The notes: a model not told the origin generated them from the sequence alone. DNA of 64,000 bases from Echinostoma caproni (GCA_900618425.1 UZAN01040145.1:20556-84555), one strand, 5' to 3'; shown: positions 23,962 through 36,456, counted from the first letter of the stretch. A program made the numbers and translations.

Positions 23962-24425
23962 TTATTTTACACACAAATTCTGGCGTAACTCCCTGGTGAT
24001 CTGTTTTTCATGGGTTATATGTAAGGCGAGGTAGGATACAAGGGAGGTCGTATAAATGTTACTACGAGAGGATAGATGGAAAGAGGTGGAGCGTGTGGAC
24101 GGATGGGAACAACAGAACGATAGATCCGAATGCACCGGATGAAGAGCGTCGTCCAGAATCCTAATGAACTGTGCAATACAATAGTTTATATGACCATTAA
24201 TAAGTCCTGTTAGTAATTGATCTACAGCGATCAATGTTATCGACTGATTATCACCAAACGACGACGACTGGTTATAAAGTCCGGTTTGAAAAGCCTAGCA
24301 GACACTGTAGGCACACAATAGAGTAGAATGGGGAAAAAAACGCGCTGTTGAACAAAAGAGAACAGAACTGATTGTGAGGTTCTGAGTTTGCGTAGATGAA
24401 AAGAGAGGCGTCTCAGTTTCCTCAT
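23962..24425 (-). pseudogene. LINE RT thumb and C-terminal domain
   Basis: Two abutting minus-strand frames, 24425-24237 and 24234-23962, encode consecutive parts of the LINE protein. The first has LRKLRTSQSVLFSFVQQRVF and a PILLYCVP motif followed by a basic FITSRRRLVIIS helix, which is the classic thumb (LRRL...S...L...Y....P.L.Y). The second has LDDALHPVHSDLSFCCSHPS then RSNIYTTSLVSYLA and ends TRELRQNLCVK-stop, the usual C-terminus of this LINE group. The two frames are separated by a frame change near 24235. The thumb helices and C-terminus are among the better preserved parts of the element. Confidence 0.85.
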
Positions 24426-24631
24426 AAAATTGTAAATGTGTATGAATCACTGAAGATAACGGTCGAGAGAGATACCCAGGTACTGGAAAATGGTTACTGT
24501 ATAAACGGGGTTACAATTAATGAGTAGCAGAGGTCACTGGAAATGAAGTCCGGGGAAAACATTGCCCCCTAAGACCAGCTTAGCTGGAAAACTGTAGGAT
24601 TCGAGAAAGCTTTTCGATGAATGAATTGAAT

Positions 24632-25345
24632 TTAAAAGAATGGGAAATTATCCGACACGAAAAATATCTTCATCCTACTCTTGGCGGTGTGCAGGGTTGG
24701 GAAGGAGAATACAACTAATGAAGGTAGTAAAGAGATACGGCGACAAAACAGTACCTTGAAGGACATCGAAAATATTAATTGGAGTATTTGATGTACTACC
24801 CAATTTGAAGCATTGCACCCTTTATGTGAAGTATTCAGAAAACCATGAGAACAGTGGTTTTGGAGTGTCAAAAGACTGAAGTTTGCAAACTATGGATGTT
24901 GGGGAAACAGATTAAAACCCAGAAGAATAGCCAAGAAAACCGCAACGGATGGGCTTGACTGAATCGTTCAATAACTTACTGATGAAATGGTTTAGAATGT
25001 ATACGGCGTCTGATGTATAACTGTTGGGTTTATAAGCAAACTGAGGGTGTATGAGGAATTGTGGTAATTGTGTTACTTGACAGCAAGCAACATAGGATGG
25101 CCTTGTCAGTCCATCATAGATCTACACAGGTGAGTAATGCCCGCAAAAGTCGTTTCGCAACAGCAGTTGAGGACGAGGAATAGTGGTAATTTGGCACTCG
25201 GAATCCGAACTCGAACTCCAAGACAGGGACTCAATAAAGAAAGGTGTCATCAAATTGGTTAGTGGAGCTGCTTCAAATTTGAGAACCACTGGATGGACAC
25301 CAACAGGACTTGCGGCTTAAAATGTTTTGGAGCACTGGAGAAACT
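24632..25345 (-). pseudogene. LINE reverse transcriptase fingers and palm, catalytically dead
   Basis: Minus-strand motifs in order: SPVGVHPVVLKF (fingers, about 25310-25275), TTIPR (about 25205), FAYKPNSYTSDAVYILNHF (about 25050-24990), FLGYSSGF-stop-SV (about 24945-24915), DVLQGTVLSPYLFTTF (about 24766-24720) and KIFFVSDNFPFF (about 24670-24632). In active LINEs the fourth motif carries the first catalytic aspartate (F-L-D), here glycine, and the last carries the A-D-D pair, here V-S-D-N. An in-frame stop interrupts the fourth motif and the final motif lies in a shifted frame. The Q-G motif is preserved. The RT is therefore clearly identifiable and clearly inactive. Confidence 0.87.
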
Positions 25346-25407
25346 TAAATATTTCATCATTAGACAATGATCATCTTATCGGACTCATTGAACTTGAACG
25401 AGGGAAT

Positions 25408-25701
25408 CTAACTGTCATCTGATAGGGAGGGGATAAAGGCGGCCCTGAGGCTGCTGACGTTCACAGGAGTATTGGAGCGTTTTCTGTTCTGCCCACAGAG
25501 AAGATGAACATCTTTCCATAAAGGCATGGTTTTCTTCATTTTCACTTCCTGAGCGGCCAGGATTGCATTCCGATCTGCTATCCCAGCCCCGAGTACGTCA
25601 GAGTAGTGCTTCACCATTGCTGCACGAGGATATTTGAGGAACGTTATTTCTGCCTTCTCTGCAAGTTCGAAAGTGTGAGGGAATTTTACAGTTACAGACA
25701 A
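25408..25701 (-). pseudogene. LINE ORF2 linker between endonuclease and RT, 97 codons open
   Basis: This minus-strand frame sits exactly between the endonuclease and RT parts of the LINE. It is basic and helical (AEKAEITFLKYPRAAMVKHY) and ends ...RAAFIPSLSDDS. Linkers are poorly conserved, so the assignment rests on position. The block is GC-richer than the rest of the element, so it may instead be a later insertion. Confidence 0.5.
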
Positions 25702-25743
25702 ACAAGGTTATCATGAGGTAGCGCAAGTAAAATATCTATTTAA

Positions 25744-26676
25744 TCATTTCAGTGAACAGAATGACGCATTTGCAAAGTGATGTACATAAATAAAACCGTG
25801 AGTGAACAATCGCTGTCGAACGCTTGAGAAGGGAGATGCGGCTAGATAAAAATTTCCCATGCGAGAATATACCTCCGATATAATGAGAAAAGCACAACTG
25901 TTACTGATCGCAGTCGAGGAAATTGGTTTGAAAAAAGGGTCAGATAGCTTTTTACTACTCTGTCCAGTACAGAACAACTCCTGGTAGTTGATTGAGACAG
26001 GTGAGTTAGAACAAAAGAAGCAGGAGGAAATGTTATCATGATTGACATCAAAAGAAAATGAGGATTTTCATTCAATCATGGGACTAGAAATGGATGTTTT
26101 TGAATAGAAGAAAACTGAGTTCCCAGTCTGTGAACATGAAAACGATAAATACATGTTTTAATGATTGCACCTTTGCGATGGAAAAATTTGGGGTGGCGGT
26201 AAATGAATAAACAGCCAATGTATTTTTTAGGACAGTTGAATGTGACTTTTTAACTTGCCGCACCAGGAGATGTTCACGTAGGTTACCACGCCACTATCAG
26301 TCTTTTTCCTACTGCATATCTTGTCGGTAGCAATCGAAGCCATCAGCCTAACGTTTTCATTCAACCAATGTTTTGTTCTGAGCATACAATGGAGGTTCAA
26401 TTTGAGATCTTTGTGAATATCAAGCGAAGGTGAGTGCCTACCAATGATGGCACGAACGAGTAAAAATAAGTACGGTCTTCCATCCATCCCATCTGCGTTT
26501 CTTGATCCAAATACATTTATGAGTCTCACCCAAAACACCTGATTTGTGGAAAGCACAGCATTGACAGATTTCAGTCGAAAAATTATCTGAAGAGGATACA
26601 AATCGGATCGTAGGCATGCTTTACATCGAGATATCAATAAATGAAACACTGTAAAATCCAGCGTGATGATGAGCAC
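25744..26676 (-). pseudogene. LINE apurinic-type endonuclease domain, decayed
   Basis: The 149-codon frame 26676-26227 contains LHCMLRTKHWLNENVRLMAS, which aligns with the T-E-T-W-L signature of LINE endonucleases; the catalytic glutamate is replaced by lysine (T-K-H-W-L). It is followed by a basic CSRKKTDSGVVTYV segment, where intact copies have the R-R-D-R...G-G-G-V motif; the glycine run is reduced. Two overlapping frames, 26075-25842 and 25977-25744, carry the second half: HFLLM followed by the remains of the G-D-F-N motif, then the segment with NYQELFCTGQSSKK in a shifted frame. The domain is recognisable by order but cannot be active. Confidence 0.7.
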
Positions 26677-28439
26677 AGGACTGCAATGTAGGCAATAGAA
26701 TGAAGCGTATACTTAGTTTGTTAATTTTCTGTCCAAATTTGTCTTCTGTCTGGAAAAAGCAGTACAAATCACTGAATAATCAAACTAATTAGTGAAAATG
26801 TTTTGCTGCAGGTTTCATAGAAAATTAAATTTTTCTAAACTGAATTTAAAATTGGTTCTTGGTATATGGAGCAAATAACATCGTTGGAACGATGCTAAAT
26901 CAACACAATGAAAAGGTTGAAGGGACTTTCTGCAGTAGATTCACTACAGAGACGCCAGACCACTCACAATGTCCCGGACTTGCAGTGATAGGTGATGCAT
27001 TGGCATCAATCAAACTCATTGAAATGGAAATCAGGGATAGCTTTAGGACACTTGTAAAAAACAAAAGTTATCTGGTACATGCTTTGTGATTTGAATAGAC
27101 AGGCTTAACTTGGTTTGTTCCATATACATATTTTGTCCCGTAAGAGTATTGAAACAACCAAATGGAGCAGGATTATGGAACTTACCTAATATTGTCCCAA
27201 AGAACAGGTTTACTATGTGTATGCGACAGGTTTACGCATCCGAGATAAGCAAGAAAAGAATGTCTTGAGAAATATAAGAACATATATTAAGCACCATATG
27301 CATCTGATTTTGAAGATGGAGGCCAGATTTGCGGTAAATATTTTAAGTTCCGGTTTACTTTACCTTCGTTTTGGGAAGTACGAAACAGCACTGCAGCTGT
27401 CATTTTGAAAACCGTATATACATTATGGGTCCCGACGAAGTAAGTGGAACATATTAATGTGATAAAAATTCGTTTTTCACTTGCAGGCATTTCATTACCT
27501 CAAAAATCCAAGCAAGTTTCGTTATACGGGTGCACGATATGAGATTGGTAAGCAAGAATATGTTATGCCTTTCGGTTTGTGATACAGCGAGCTTCTACCT
27601 TGTTTGATGACACTGGAAGTATGCTGTTACTGCGTGTAGATAACATCATGAAAGGTTATAGTTTACAAGCAAAGGGAACACTGAAGTGAACCTAACCGGG
27701 AGTTGTTTCTATTCCTTCATACGCATAGTAATGATAGCAAAAAAGACAGAAATTGGAATTGACGTAAACTAGTGTAATTCTATAGGAGTCTTCAACGGAG
27801 AAGAAAATCACCGATGGCTAAGCCACAAACATTATGCATTAATATAAAGTGAATTTCTGGTGAATATATAAGAACAAAAGAATGCATTCTTATTCCCCAA
27901 AAATATCTCATGAAAGACAAACATCACGGATCGTTTTGTGAATGGATTTTGAAAGTAATCTCAGAAAGGTCCATGGCATTTCTGCTGGCCAACTTTTGCT
28001 TTTAAATTACTTTAATTCCCAGGCGAGCAGTGAAAGCCATTTATGATTGTTCGGTTTGAACAATAAGCCAGGGGACACGAATTATAATAAACCCTTTGGA
28101 GCTTACAAATCTAGTTAGAAGCATAAGCTAATCTTCCAGTTGTAGGGAATCGCAAATCGCGAATTGCTCTCATTCCTGATGGTGATTATGTTGACACTGA
28201 GGTCGGTGCGGAGTTTCATATCTTACTGTAGTGGTTAACATGGTAACGTTGGTAAGACAGAGATCCACGGTGATGTTGCTGAGAAAACAAATTTGATAAC
28301 AAACCCCATGTGCTGACATTCCCATTTCCAATGTAAGAAAACTATAAGTGATAACTATCTGTGATCAAACTTAAAGAAAGTTTGGTTCACAACTAAAAGT
28401 GTGCATTTTGTTTACGACTTCAGAAAAACTGAACGGGAA
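26677..28439. other. no firm gene; one coding-like plus-strand frame
   Basis: The plus-strand frame from about 26839 to 27089 stays open for some 83 codons with realistic composition (HNEKVEGTFCSRFTTETPDH, then GLAVIGDALASIKLIEMEIR) but no domain was recognised and no acceptor fits its frame. The frame 27217-27408 is also unrecognised. Confidence 0.35.
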
Positions 28440-28855
28440 GAGTCAGCACTCGAATGCGTTCAACCCCAGTTCAAGTAAATGTCGTGTCATGCCTCTGAAC
28501 ACTGCTTCACGCATGCTCTCCGCTTCACAGTTGCCCGTTTTTCTTAGTTCCCTAGGCAGGCTTTGTAGGGCCGCAGCCCCCTTCCTGAAAATTGACTGAA
28601 CGTTTGTATATTCAATAAATAAAAAAAGAAGGAAAAGACCTTTCTAAAAATTCCCTTCGATGCTCATTGTAGTTCAAATCATGTAGCAAGAAAAGTGGGG
28701 ACAGTGTTGTATACGTTATACGCCAAAGTAAAATTATTGTTTTAGGGGTTTTGCATATAAAAGGAAGTGGATCATTCGTGGAAACGTTAGACGGTCTATT
28801 ACGAGCTCTAAAATGTAGCTCAACAAGACGAACGCAACAGGCTCCAGTGCTTTAC
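28440..28855 (-). mobile_element. possible C-terminal end of another LINE
   Basis: Two minus-strand open stretches follow each other. The first, about 28855-28620, has no ATG but is open for 79 codons and includes RITYTTLSPLFLLHDLNYNE and HRREFLERSF. The second, about 28605-28463, reads FRKGAAALQSLPRELRKTGN and ends TRHLLELGLNAFEC-stop. The second resembles the common LINE C-terminal signature in which an R/K-A-x-x-L-W-N-x-L-P motif precedes a helix ending in HLL; the tryptophan and asparagine are replaced (ALQSLP). No RT was seen upstream. A strong TTTTCAG before the second stretch means a terminal exon of a host gene is an alternative. Confidence 0.4.
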
Positions 28856-31434
28856 AGGTTGACAGTAATATAATCATGTTGTTTCGATTATTTGATCCGT
28901 GAGATTACCAAACAATTTACCCAAACCAATTTTCTAGCTTTTCCGTACAAATGATGTTGATCCAAATGTTCACTGCTTTTCCAAACCTGCGTTTCATGTC
29001 CCAAAGGTCTTTTCCATTGCATTGAGAATAATCCTCAGGATAAGAATAATTGTCATCATAATTTTGGAATCACTCAGTCATCGATGGATAACATCGCTTT
29101 TATTTTATCAGTTTTCATAGATGGACTTGTTTGCCATTGATCGATCGTTTTATTGCGCGAAAAGTCCCTTTGAATCAAAGTACACAAATGTTTTGCATTT
29201 GCATCTTGTTCTAGGAAGTACCGTTACCACTATTCAAAACCTAATGTTTAAATACAAGTGACGTTTATTTAATCCATCAGCGTTATGTTAGAAATAATTT
29301 ATTCAGAAAACGGTTCCTGGGAGTAACTCGATAAGCCCTTTATCACTCCCTTACCTGGTTCGTTGAGACAAATGAGGCAAGTGCGACAGATGTGCCACCG
29401 AAAAGATCGTGATAATTTTAATGACTTTGCGCGCAACAAGTGCTCTGGGACAAAAAGTATTTGCCAAAGTGACATTTTGACAAAACGTGTGCACGAATGG
29501 TATTCTAATTAACCTGTCAGCAAACGCATCACCAACTGACTGTCTCGTTTATTAAATGCAGTTCTTGAAGAGCATGCACCTTTTCGTTTAAGAGAGAACG
29601 ATTAGATAAATGATTCTTCACTTCTAAAATATATGACTATTTTAGTTCCCACCAGTTAAACAGCTAAAAAGCGCATTCCACGTCATTTCGCTTTGCGATC
29701 TCATCATCTTCTAAAACATTCTGATTGGAAACTGCAATCAATAAATTCGTTTTCCTTCAACGTTTGTGCATATAATTTGAGTTGGCACAACTTTTAACGT
29801 TCGTTAATATACATAAATGTTTTTAACCGGGAGTTGATTAGGGGTATTATACATTCAGCTCAGTCTAGAATAAATATACCGGGAATATTTAGCTGAGCAC
29901 GGACATATCCCGTCCGGCTCCTCCTATGAACTGTTTGGACAACAACTTTGAATGCTTCTTTGCACAAAAAGAAAAAATGGTCGTCCTTTGCGTTCAATAA
30001 CAATGAACAAAAATAAAAGCGTTTGTTGAACGACAGAATATGTTGAAGTTCCAAGCCAGAGTTCTATCGAAACAATGGAAAACCGATATTAAAATTGTTC
30101 CATAAGTAAAATATTCAAAATTCCGCCAGTCATTTAATAGCTTTTGTGTGTTGATAATGGGCACAATGCTTGCTTTTCATCAACAGCAAGCATTTAGTAA
30201 GCAAAGTAGACAATGTTGATTACATTTTTTATTTCACCCATTATTCTGGAGATTGTCCAGAAAAGCAAGAAAATGTTCTCGATTAACAATGGGAAGTATT
30301 TATTAGCTGATCTTACGTGTATCTAAAAACATTATGTCAGATCATCTCCTTGGTTTAGAAACAGTTCATTTGTCTTTGGTTTTCATCCATTTGAAATTAC
30401 GTAATCACTAGTTAAAACCTTTTTAGAGTTTACAAAACCTGGAGAACGCCAATGCTCTCGAACGCGACTTTTACTCTGTCCGTTTTATAGATTAAGTGAT
30501 AATCCATTCTTGAATCAAAAAGCTCCATTTTGGGAAGATAGAGCACTCACACAATTTTTGGTGGTATCGCATCGACTCCTCTAATGTCTATTCATTCGAT
30601 TGATGAAGTAAGTGAATAATTGATCCGTTTAAAAATAAGTGATACTTATCTTTCCTATAAAAGTACTCCATAACTGGGCTACACCAATGGTTCTGTATCA
30701 CTGTATAAATTATCTGTCGGGCGGTAGTAACACGTACAAAAAACCTCACTGATACCATAAAAATAACATCTTCAATTGAACCTACACTCAACGAGTTAGG
30801 GAAAAATTACAATTGGATTTTGCCTCAATTCATGAGCAGCTAAATCCGTTAAACGACAAACACTGCGTTAAGATAATGTATTGACATTACAGACGAAGAT
30901 AAATATCAAGCGAACTCAACACCAGTTACACTCTTTTCTTGTTATATAATGCATAAACCAGTAAATTTCTTGCCACAAACTTGACATTGCTGATCCAGTT
31001 ATTAGCGCGATCAATTTAACCAATTAATTTGGATTGCACTAAAATATACATCAATAATTTGAGCTGGCAAACCAACTCAATTTAAAGAGGACGTGGGGGT
31101 GAATGCGGGCCTGACTTAATTTTCAAGATTGCAATTTTCATTCACATCGGTCTTGCTTGTGATTGTCCCTAATCGCGCGAAAGAGAGAGCACATAAAGGT
31201 GGTTTCAAAATGCTAATGCATTCATAAGAGCTCTTGGCGATTGGCACACGAAAAGATAATCCATCATATGAAGTCCAGAAATGGGGTGCGTGAGGTCTTA
31301 TCCCGATACGGACTTGGTGTAGACACTGACTGATTGTCACTGAATGCTTCTAGGCCGAGGTTTATGGTATAGTTTATTATCACTCAATTTCCTAGGATAT
31401 ATGGTTATGGGAAGGAGAATTTGCCTCTATTGTG
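28856..31434. other. no gene recognised
   Basis: Minus-strand frames of 64-74 codons (29860-30054, 30588-30791, 31116-31340) show no motif. Upstream parts of the putative LINE at 28.4-28.9 kb were looked for on the minus strand and not found. Confidence 0.45.
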
Positions 31435-31456
31435 TTGTTGTTGCTGTTGTTTTCAG
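31435..31456. repeat. imperfect (TTG)n trinucleotide repeat
   Basis: TGTTGTTGTTGCTGTTGTT-type sequence, six to seven units with one interruption, read directly. Confidence 0.9.
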
Positions 31457-32257
31457 GCTGTTCCATTGAGACCACTGATCGGGCCAATAGAAAGTAGCAT
31501 GCATTTCCAAACTGTGAATTTGCATCGTATTCTGCATTTTCTTTTGTCCGGGACTATCTAGAGAGAATTAAGTTGCCGGTAGAGCTGTTTTGAGATCACG
31601 TATTGCTAAAAGCTTTTAACCGGTCGTGCTACAAATTCGCATGAGAAAATTGCAATTTAAAGAAGATGGAACAGATTGCTTGGTACGTCACAATGATCAC
31701 ACTCTTTCCTTGGAATTACCTCAGTGAAAACGGTCGCATTCAGTTTGGTCTTAATAGCACTAGCAACGATTTTAACCCGCGGCTGACGATTATAAATGAA
31801 CTTGCTTTACTGTGGCTTGGTCAAATCGGTATCAACCACCGATGAAATTTCATTTGAACCGTTTTATCTTAAAAATGGGACAATAAATCAAATGGATGAA
31901 CTCTTCTTTCTATTTTCGCTTATAAGCGGATGCTCATATTTTGTTTTTGTTCTGAAGTTGACACCAAAACACGATTCGCAATTTTTATTTAGCATTCTCT
32001 AGATAGAAGAGATTTGTTATCGGGATGCTCCCAGCCTACAATAAGAATGCCCGAAATGTTAAATAAGGTGATTCGGAAAAAACGTTGGAGTTACAACCCA
32101 TCCAGTGTCGAATTGGTTTGCCTGTTGAGAAACAATAATCCGTTATTTCGTCTGTGTTGGATCTTGTCAGTATCGTTGTCTGCTTTGTGATCTCTGCAGC
32201 CCAAACCGTGCGCATTTGAGAACATTCTCACTCGTGAGCTAAGATGTACGGCCCTTC
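31457..32257. other. no gene recognised
   Basis: One 68-codon plus-strand frame (31796-32002) ends in a hydrophobic segment, without recognisable motif. Confidence 0.45.
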
Positions 32258-32615
32258 TTGTCATTGCCTAAGAAAAACGTTATTTCGGTACCCAGGTAAT
32301 ATGGAGTCAAAGAACTCAGTCCATAGGTGAAATGCACATCTCTCAAGACAATCAAAACAATACAATTTCTGATCAATTTCAGTGAAAAATTGCACAATTC
32401 GGCCATCAATAGAAACGACATTAGGAGGCTTTGACCAAATCAAATAATACAGATGATTCCTAACAGTAAAACCGAACTGTACGCGACTAATCAAGGATGT
32501 TTCTTTTTCAAGACGTGATACATGAAAATGACTCCATAAATCCGCGCACTTACAGTTGGCAGCATAATGCGCACCTAAAACGGGATGATCTTTTCCCGCG
32601 CAATCTCTGAGACAC
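32258..32615 (-). CDS. unidentified coding-like open frame, about 117 codons
   Basis: The minus strand is open from just after a TAA at about 32620 to a TGA at 32260-32258. The peptide has a Cys-rich start (KCLRDCAGKDHPVLGAHYAA then NCKCADLW), a middle with FTVRNHLYYLIWSKPP and VVSIDGRIVQFFTEIDQKLY, and CFDCLERCAFHLW before the end. The composition is protein-like and low in lysine runs, unlike most chance frames here. GTCTCAG near 32610 could be an acceptor; a perfect GTAAGT lies inside at about 32550 and G/GTACCG near the end could be donors. No family was recognised. A decayed transposon ORF is an alternative. Confidence 0.35.
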
Positions 32616-35600
32616 TTTTAATTTCATTTGCTTCGTTCGTAATTTGATCGTCAAAATACTAGATAATTTAACTTAGTATTTTCAAAGAAAGGATCCGTAA
32701 TAGGTCCATCCGCAAATATTTTAATAAAAGGTGATTTTGGCACTCCCTGTATGAGATATAACGAACAAATACGAAAATGTACTTTCCATCGTTATCCGGG
32801 CCAATCAGTTTGTTGGTGGAATACACTTCATTAGATGACACAAATTGCTAGTTACTAAACCAGAAAGCACTGTGATAACCGCACATAAGGCACAATAAGA
32901 TATTGCACTGTCCGGTGTTTATGTTCTTCCAGTACATGCTAATATTTATGAAGCGGGTGTTTATCTTAAACGTTCTCATTCTTACTGAGATCGTCAGAAA
33001 TGATTGATTTTGTATGTGGCTTCTAAAGTTTATTCACTTCCCTTTATGTGAAAAGTTTTATCAATAAAAACTGAAGTCGACTACGCGCTTCACATTTAAT
33101 TCTCGTAAAAGCTGTTCAAGTAAAACAAATTTGTTTATTGGTCGACCAAGAACGTTTACCAGTCAGAATGAAACACGTTTTCTTTCATACGGCGAAACTG
33201 AGGGGGCTTGGAAGTGAAGAAAACATGAATTTGAATCGTCCCCTCCCTCCTAAATGTTATTCTTTGTTTGGGTCAAAATAGTGTCTATCTTCAATCACTC
33301 TAGGCAGAAGTGTAACTGGAATTGGGGTCAAATATAGTTTGACTTTGGTTTATTTTTTATGTTTATTTTTAGCTGTCTCGCCTTTTCATTTTCCCCCTTG
33401 TCGTCCAAAAATGTACTTGGTAACTATTTCCCTTAAATAGACCAAGTAACCTGTACCAACTTTATACCTTTGCTTTAGTTGAGCATTATCATGGTCGTCT
33501 GTTCGTGTCATTTTCAGTTGCGAGAGAAAACTGCGTAATCTCTTCTACCCAGCTGCTAGTTGGTTGTTTCATTACAGACTGCTAACTATTGCAATCTCGT
33601 TGATTTAACTGAATCAGTGCGCTGTCCATCATTTTGTTTTCTTATTTTTCCCGGATACATATCCCACATTATAAACAAAAAATCAACCATTTAAATGAAT
33701 TGACAGTTGGTTGGTTCATATGTTAGCGAATCCTGTGGTTAGGAATCGTACTGGAGCTTCCGTTTCGATTTTTCTGGCTACATGCATTTGCGAATGTTTC
33801 TGTTCCATTTAATTTTAGAAACCATTTTATTCCGTTGCTGGCGATACCACGACCACTTGTGGTGAGTGGGGAGGTACTGCGTTCTTTTTCTGTGTACATT
33901 TGCGATACAATGTCAACATCACATCGATAGCCCAAACGTTTTGAAAAACAGATTACCCGTTTTATATCTGTGAGGTTATATTTCGAATTCCAAATACGGA
34001 GCACGGAATTCTATTCCCCTGTTATGTACGACGTAAACAACACATGAGACGGGACGTATCAGTTTGCTTTTCCGTGACACGATGTGCACCATGGAATCAA
34101 ACACGCCAAATAATTTGTCGACTTATAAGGACAACATAGTATGCGCTACAGCAGATCAACGGATTTATTGGTCATACACTTATGACTAGCTCACTAGACG
34201 AGAAATAAACAATGCTGCAGCCAAGAGTATTTTTGTAATGTTGATGCAAGGCAGGTTCAGTGATGAATGTGTGTGTACGCGGTTGAGTTCATGAGTAAAC
34301 GAGGTGCGAAAAGGTTCAGGTGTGGCACTTAGTATACTCTTAGAAGCGAAAGCAAACGGTCCAACACCTATTTGTAGAACATTCCGGTGACCATATCTCA
34401 TTTATTCTGTTTACTTGCGATCAGGATAAACACAATGTAATGACAATCATTTGCTAAGCATATCACGACGAGATCATGGCATTTCCTGCTAATTTAGGTT
34501 ATATTGACGCTACCATAATAACGCCTCTGAGGACTTTTCCGTCCCCAGTTGCATCCTCATCAATTAGGGTTTAAAAATTGGAGGTTTGTCATCTTATTAG
34601 GAAGGCAATGATGTACATGAAGCTGACTTTCTGTATTTTATAACAAAACGTCATTTGATCGCAATTTATGGCCGTACATGGTATAAAAATACAGACCTAG
34701 ATGTTTTGACCTGACCGTGTTTGCTAACGTTTCGAGCTATTTCATAAGCTGAAACCTCTAAATTCGACGACGGGAATGATCGAACATTTGCTTCATAATT
34801 TTGGTGGTTGGGTGCCCTGGGATGTGATGAACCATCTGCAACCAATTATTAGAGGTAGTTCTGCGGTCTCTTCGGTATTTGAGCAANGTAAGACATCTTC
34901 ATTGGGAAGCTAATTGTTTCATAGAAGCGCCGTCACTCAGATATCTCCCATCGCCTTTTGTCGTAGCTTTTTGTGTCTGTTTCACAATATACGACAGGAG
35001 GCACCGTGGACAGAAAAAAAGCAAGGAGCGTATTCCGAAAAAATGTTCTGTTAGGCAGCCCTAATTTCTTACTTCTGTTACGACACCTTTTGTGCTGTTT
35101 ATTAGTAGCACGACCTTATTTTTCGCTTCATCATTTGGAATTTTCGGATAGAGTAGATTTGTAAGCGGTTTGACTTCTTCCATCGGACAAACATCACTAC
35201 AAGAACTGACACTTTGATTTCTGATAACCGAAAACAAAATTTTGTCTTTTATCCAATAACGCTCAGTCCAATGAAAGTTGTGAAAAATTCGATGCTGTCG
35301 AAGGTCGGTTACATCGTGGTAGGCAAATCTGATGATATAACTAAGTCTTCGCAATGATACATTTGAAATAAATACTTTCAAAAACAGCTAGATAATGTGT
35401 TGGCCATATAGGTAGTTTAATAACCCGAGATAGAATCAAAGACATTGTGATTTTTCCGAATTAAATGAGAAATAGTGTTACCTTAGCCATGCAAAAAACA
35501 TATGGGCAAATTGGCGATAGCGACCAAGATTTATAATTGACTAAATAATTAATTAGAAAAGACACAATTTCAATTGAGAATAACATGAAATAATTGTGAT

Positions 35601-35790
35601 AATTTGTATGCGTGGTGTAGATGAGAGGTATAAAATGGAAAGCTTTTGTGAATTAAATGAGCAGGTTAATGATTGAGTGTTTATGAGCGTTAGCTTAGTC
35701 TATAGATTGCAATGGGTGGCCATGGTAACATGATTACCTTTAGAAATCCGAGGTTTTGCATTGGAATTCGTATAACTCAACAGCTAAAGT
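32616..35790. other. no firm gene; contains one N
   Basis: Just upstream of the preceding frame, a minus-strand acceptor-like TCTCATACAG at about 32755 is followed by 32 open codons (GVPKSPFIKIFADGPITDPF), unrecognised. Minus-strand frames at 33723-34004 (93 codons), 34186-34401 (71) and 35061-35381 (106) and plus frames at 34879-35164 show no motif. Position 34886 is an unresolved base. Confidence 0.4.
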
Positions 35791-36092
35791 ATGAAATTTA
35801 GTTCGGAAACGTATCCGAGCAACTGGCCGATTTATATTTGTCGCCTTAGCTTTGGGCTCCAAAACAAAACCCCGGCTTCGAAAAGACCAAGCGGCTTCTC
35901 AAGTTCAGGTACTTTGAACTGTTTTAATCATTTAGAAGCAATAAGAAAAATACGATCACAAAACACAATTTACCAATGTACCAATCAAAGAGAACTCTGA
36001 GTTTCTCAGAAATTGTGTAGGAAACTCGGGAAAATTCGATGAACTACCTTTAAATGAACTCAAGTGACTTCTCTAAATCTCTGTATACATAA

Positions 36093-36260
36093 AACACAAT
36101 TTTAATGGTGGGATAAGCAGATATATGGAATATCCATTGGTCAGCAATTAAGACCATTATTAATAAACATGTTGATGGATAAATTTGAAAACGAAGTACT
36201 GTCAAAATCAATGAAAGAATCCACTTTCTTCAACTGACATGTGAATTATATCATATGTAT
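36093..36260 (+). pseudogene. Penelope-like RT palm with destroyed catalytic box
   Basis: FNGGISRYMEYPL matches the strand before the G-S-P-L-G motif. QQLRPLLINM replaces that motif, followed by DKFENEVLSKSMKESTFFN. The catalytic Y-V-D-D box of active elements should follow directly; here the reading is stop-H-V-N-Y-I-I-C, so both aspartates are replaced (by N and Y) and a TGA sits just before. An acidic AD-KD segment follows in a shifted frame (36265-36290). The identification rests on the combined order of motifs. Confidence 0.8.
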
Positions 36261-36456
36261 ACGATGCTGATAAGGATGTAAATATATTGTTGAGAACTCT
36301 AAATGGTCTCAAACTGCTGAGCTTATTTCTGTTTCGTTGCGCAGATGGCTTCATCTGAAAGACATTTATCATACGAAACGATGGTTGGTGAATATTCGCT
36401 TCCTAACTTTTGTCCCATTGCAGTAGAAGAAACACCTGATTTGTTGCATAAGGAAT

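Larger units (their letters stand above)
23829..26676 (-). mobile_element. degenerate, nearly full-length CR1/jockey-type LINE
   Basis: Going 5' to 3' on the minus strand: endonuclease N-part (26676-26227), endonuclease C-part (26075-25744), linker (25701-25408), RT fingers and palm (25345-24632), RT thumb and C-terminal domain (24425-23962), stop, about 110 bp of 3' UTR, and a short microsatellite tail (23850-23829). The order and spacing match ORF2 of a CR1/jockey-clade element of about 2.8 kb. Frames change repeatedly and catalytic residues are lost in every domain, so it is dead. ORF1 was not seen upstream. Such elements copy by target-primed reverse transcription. The clade assignment is by motif pattern only. 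Confidence 0.85.
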
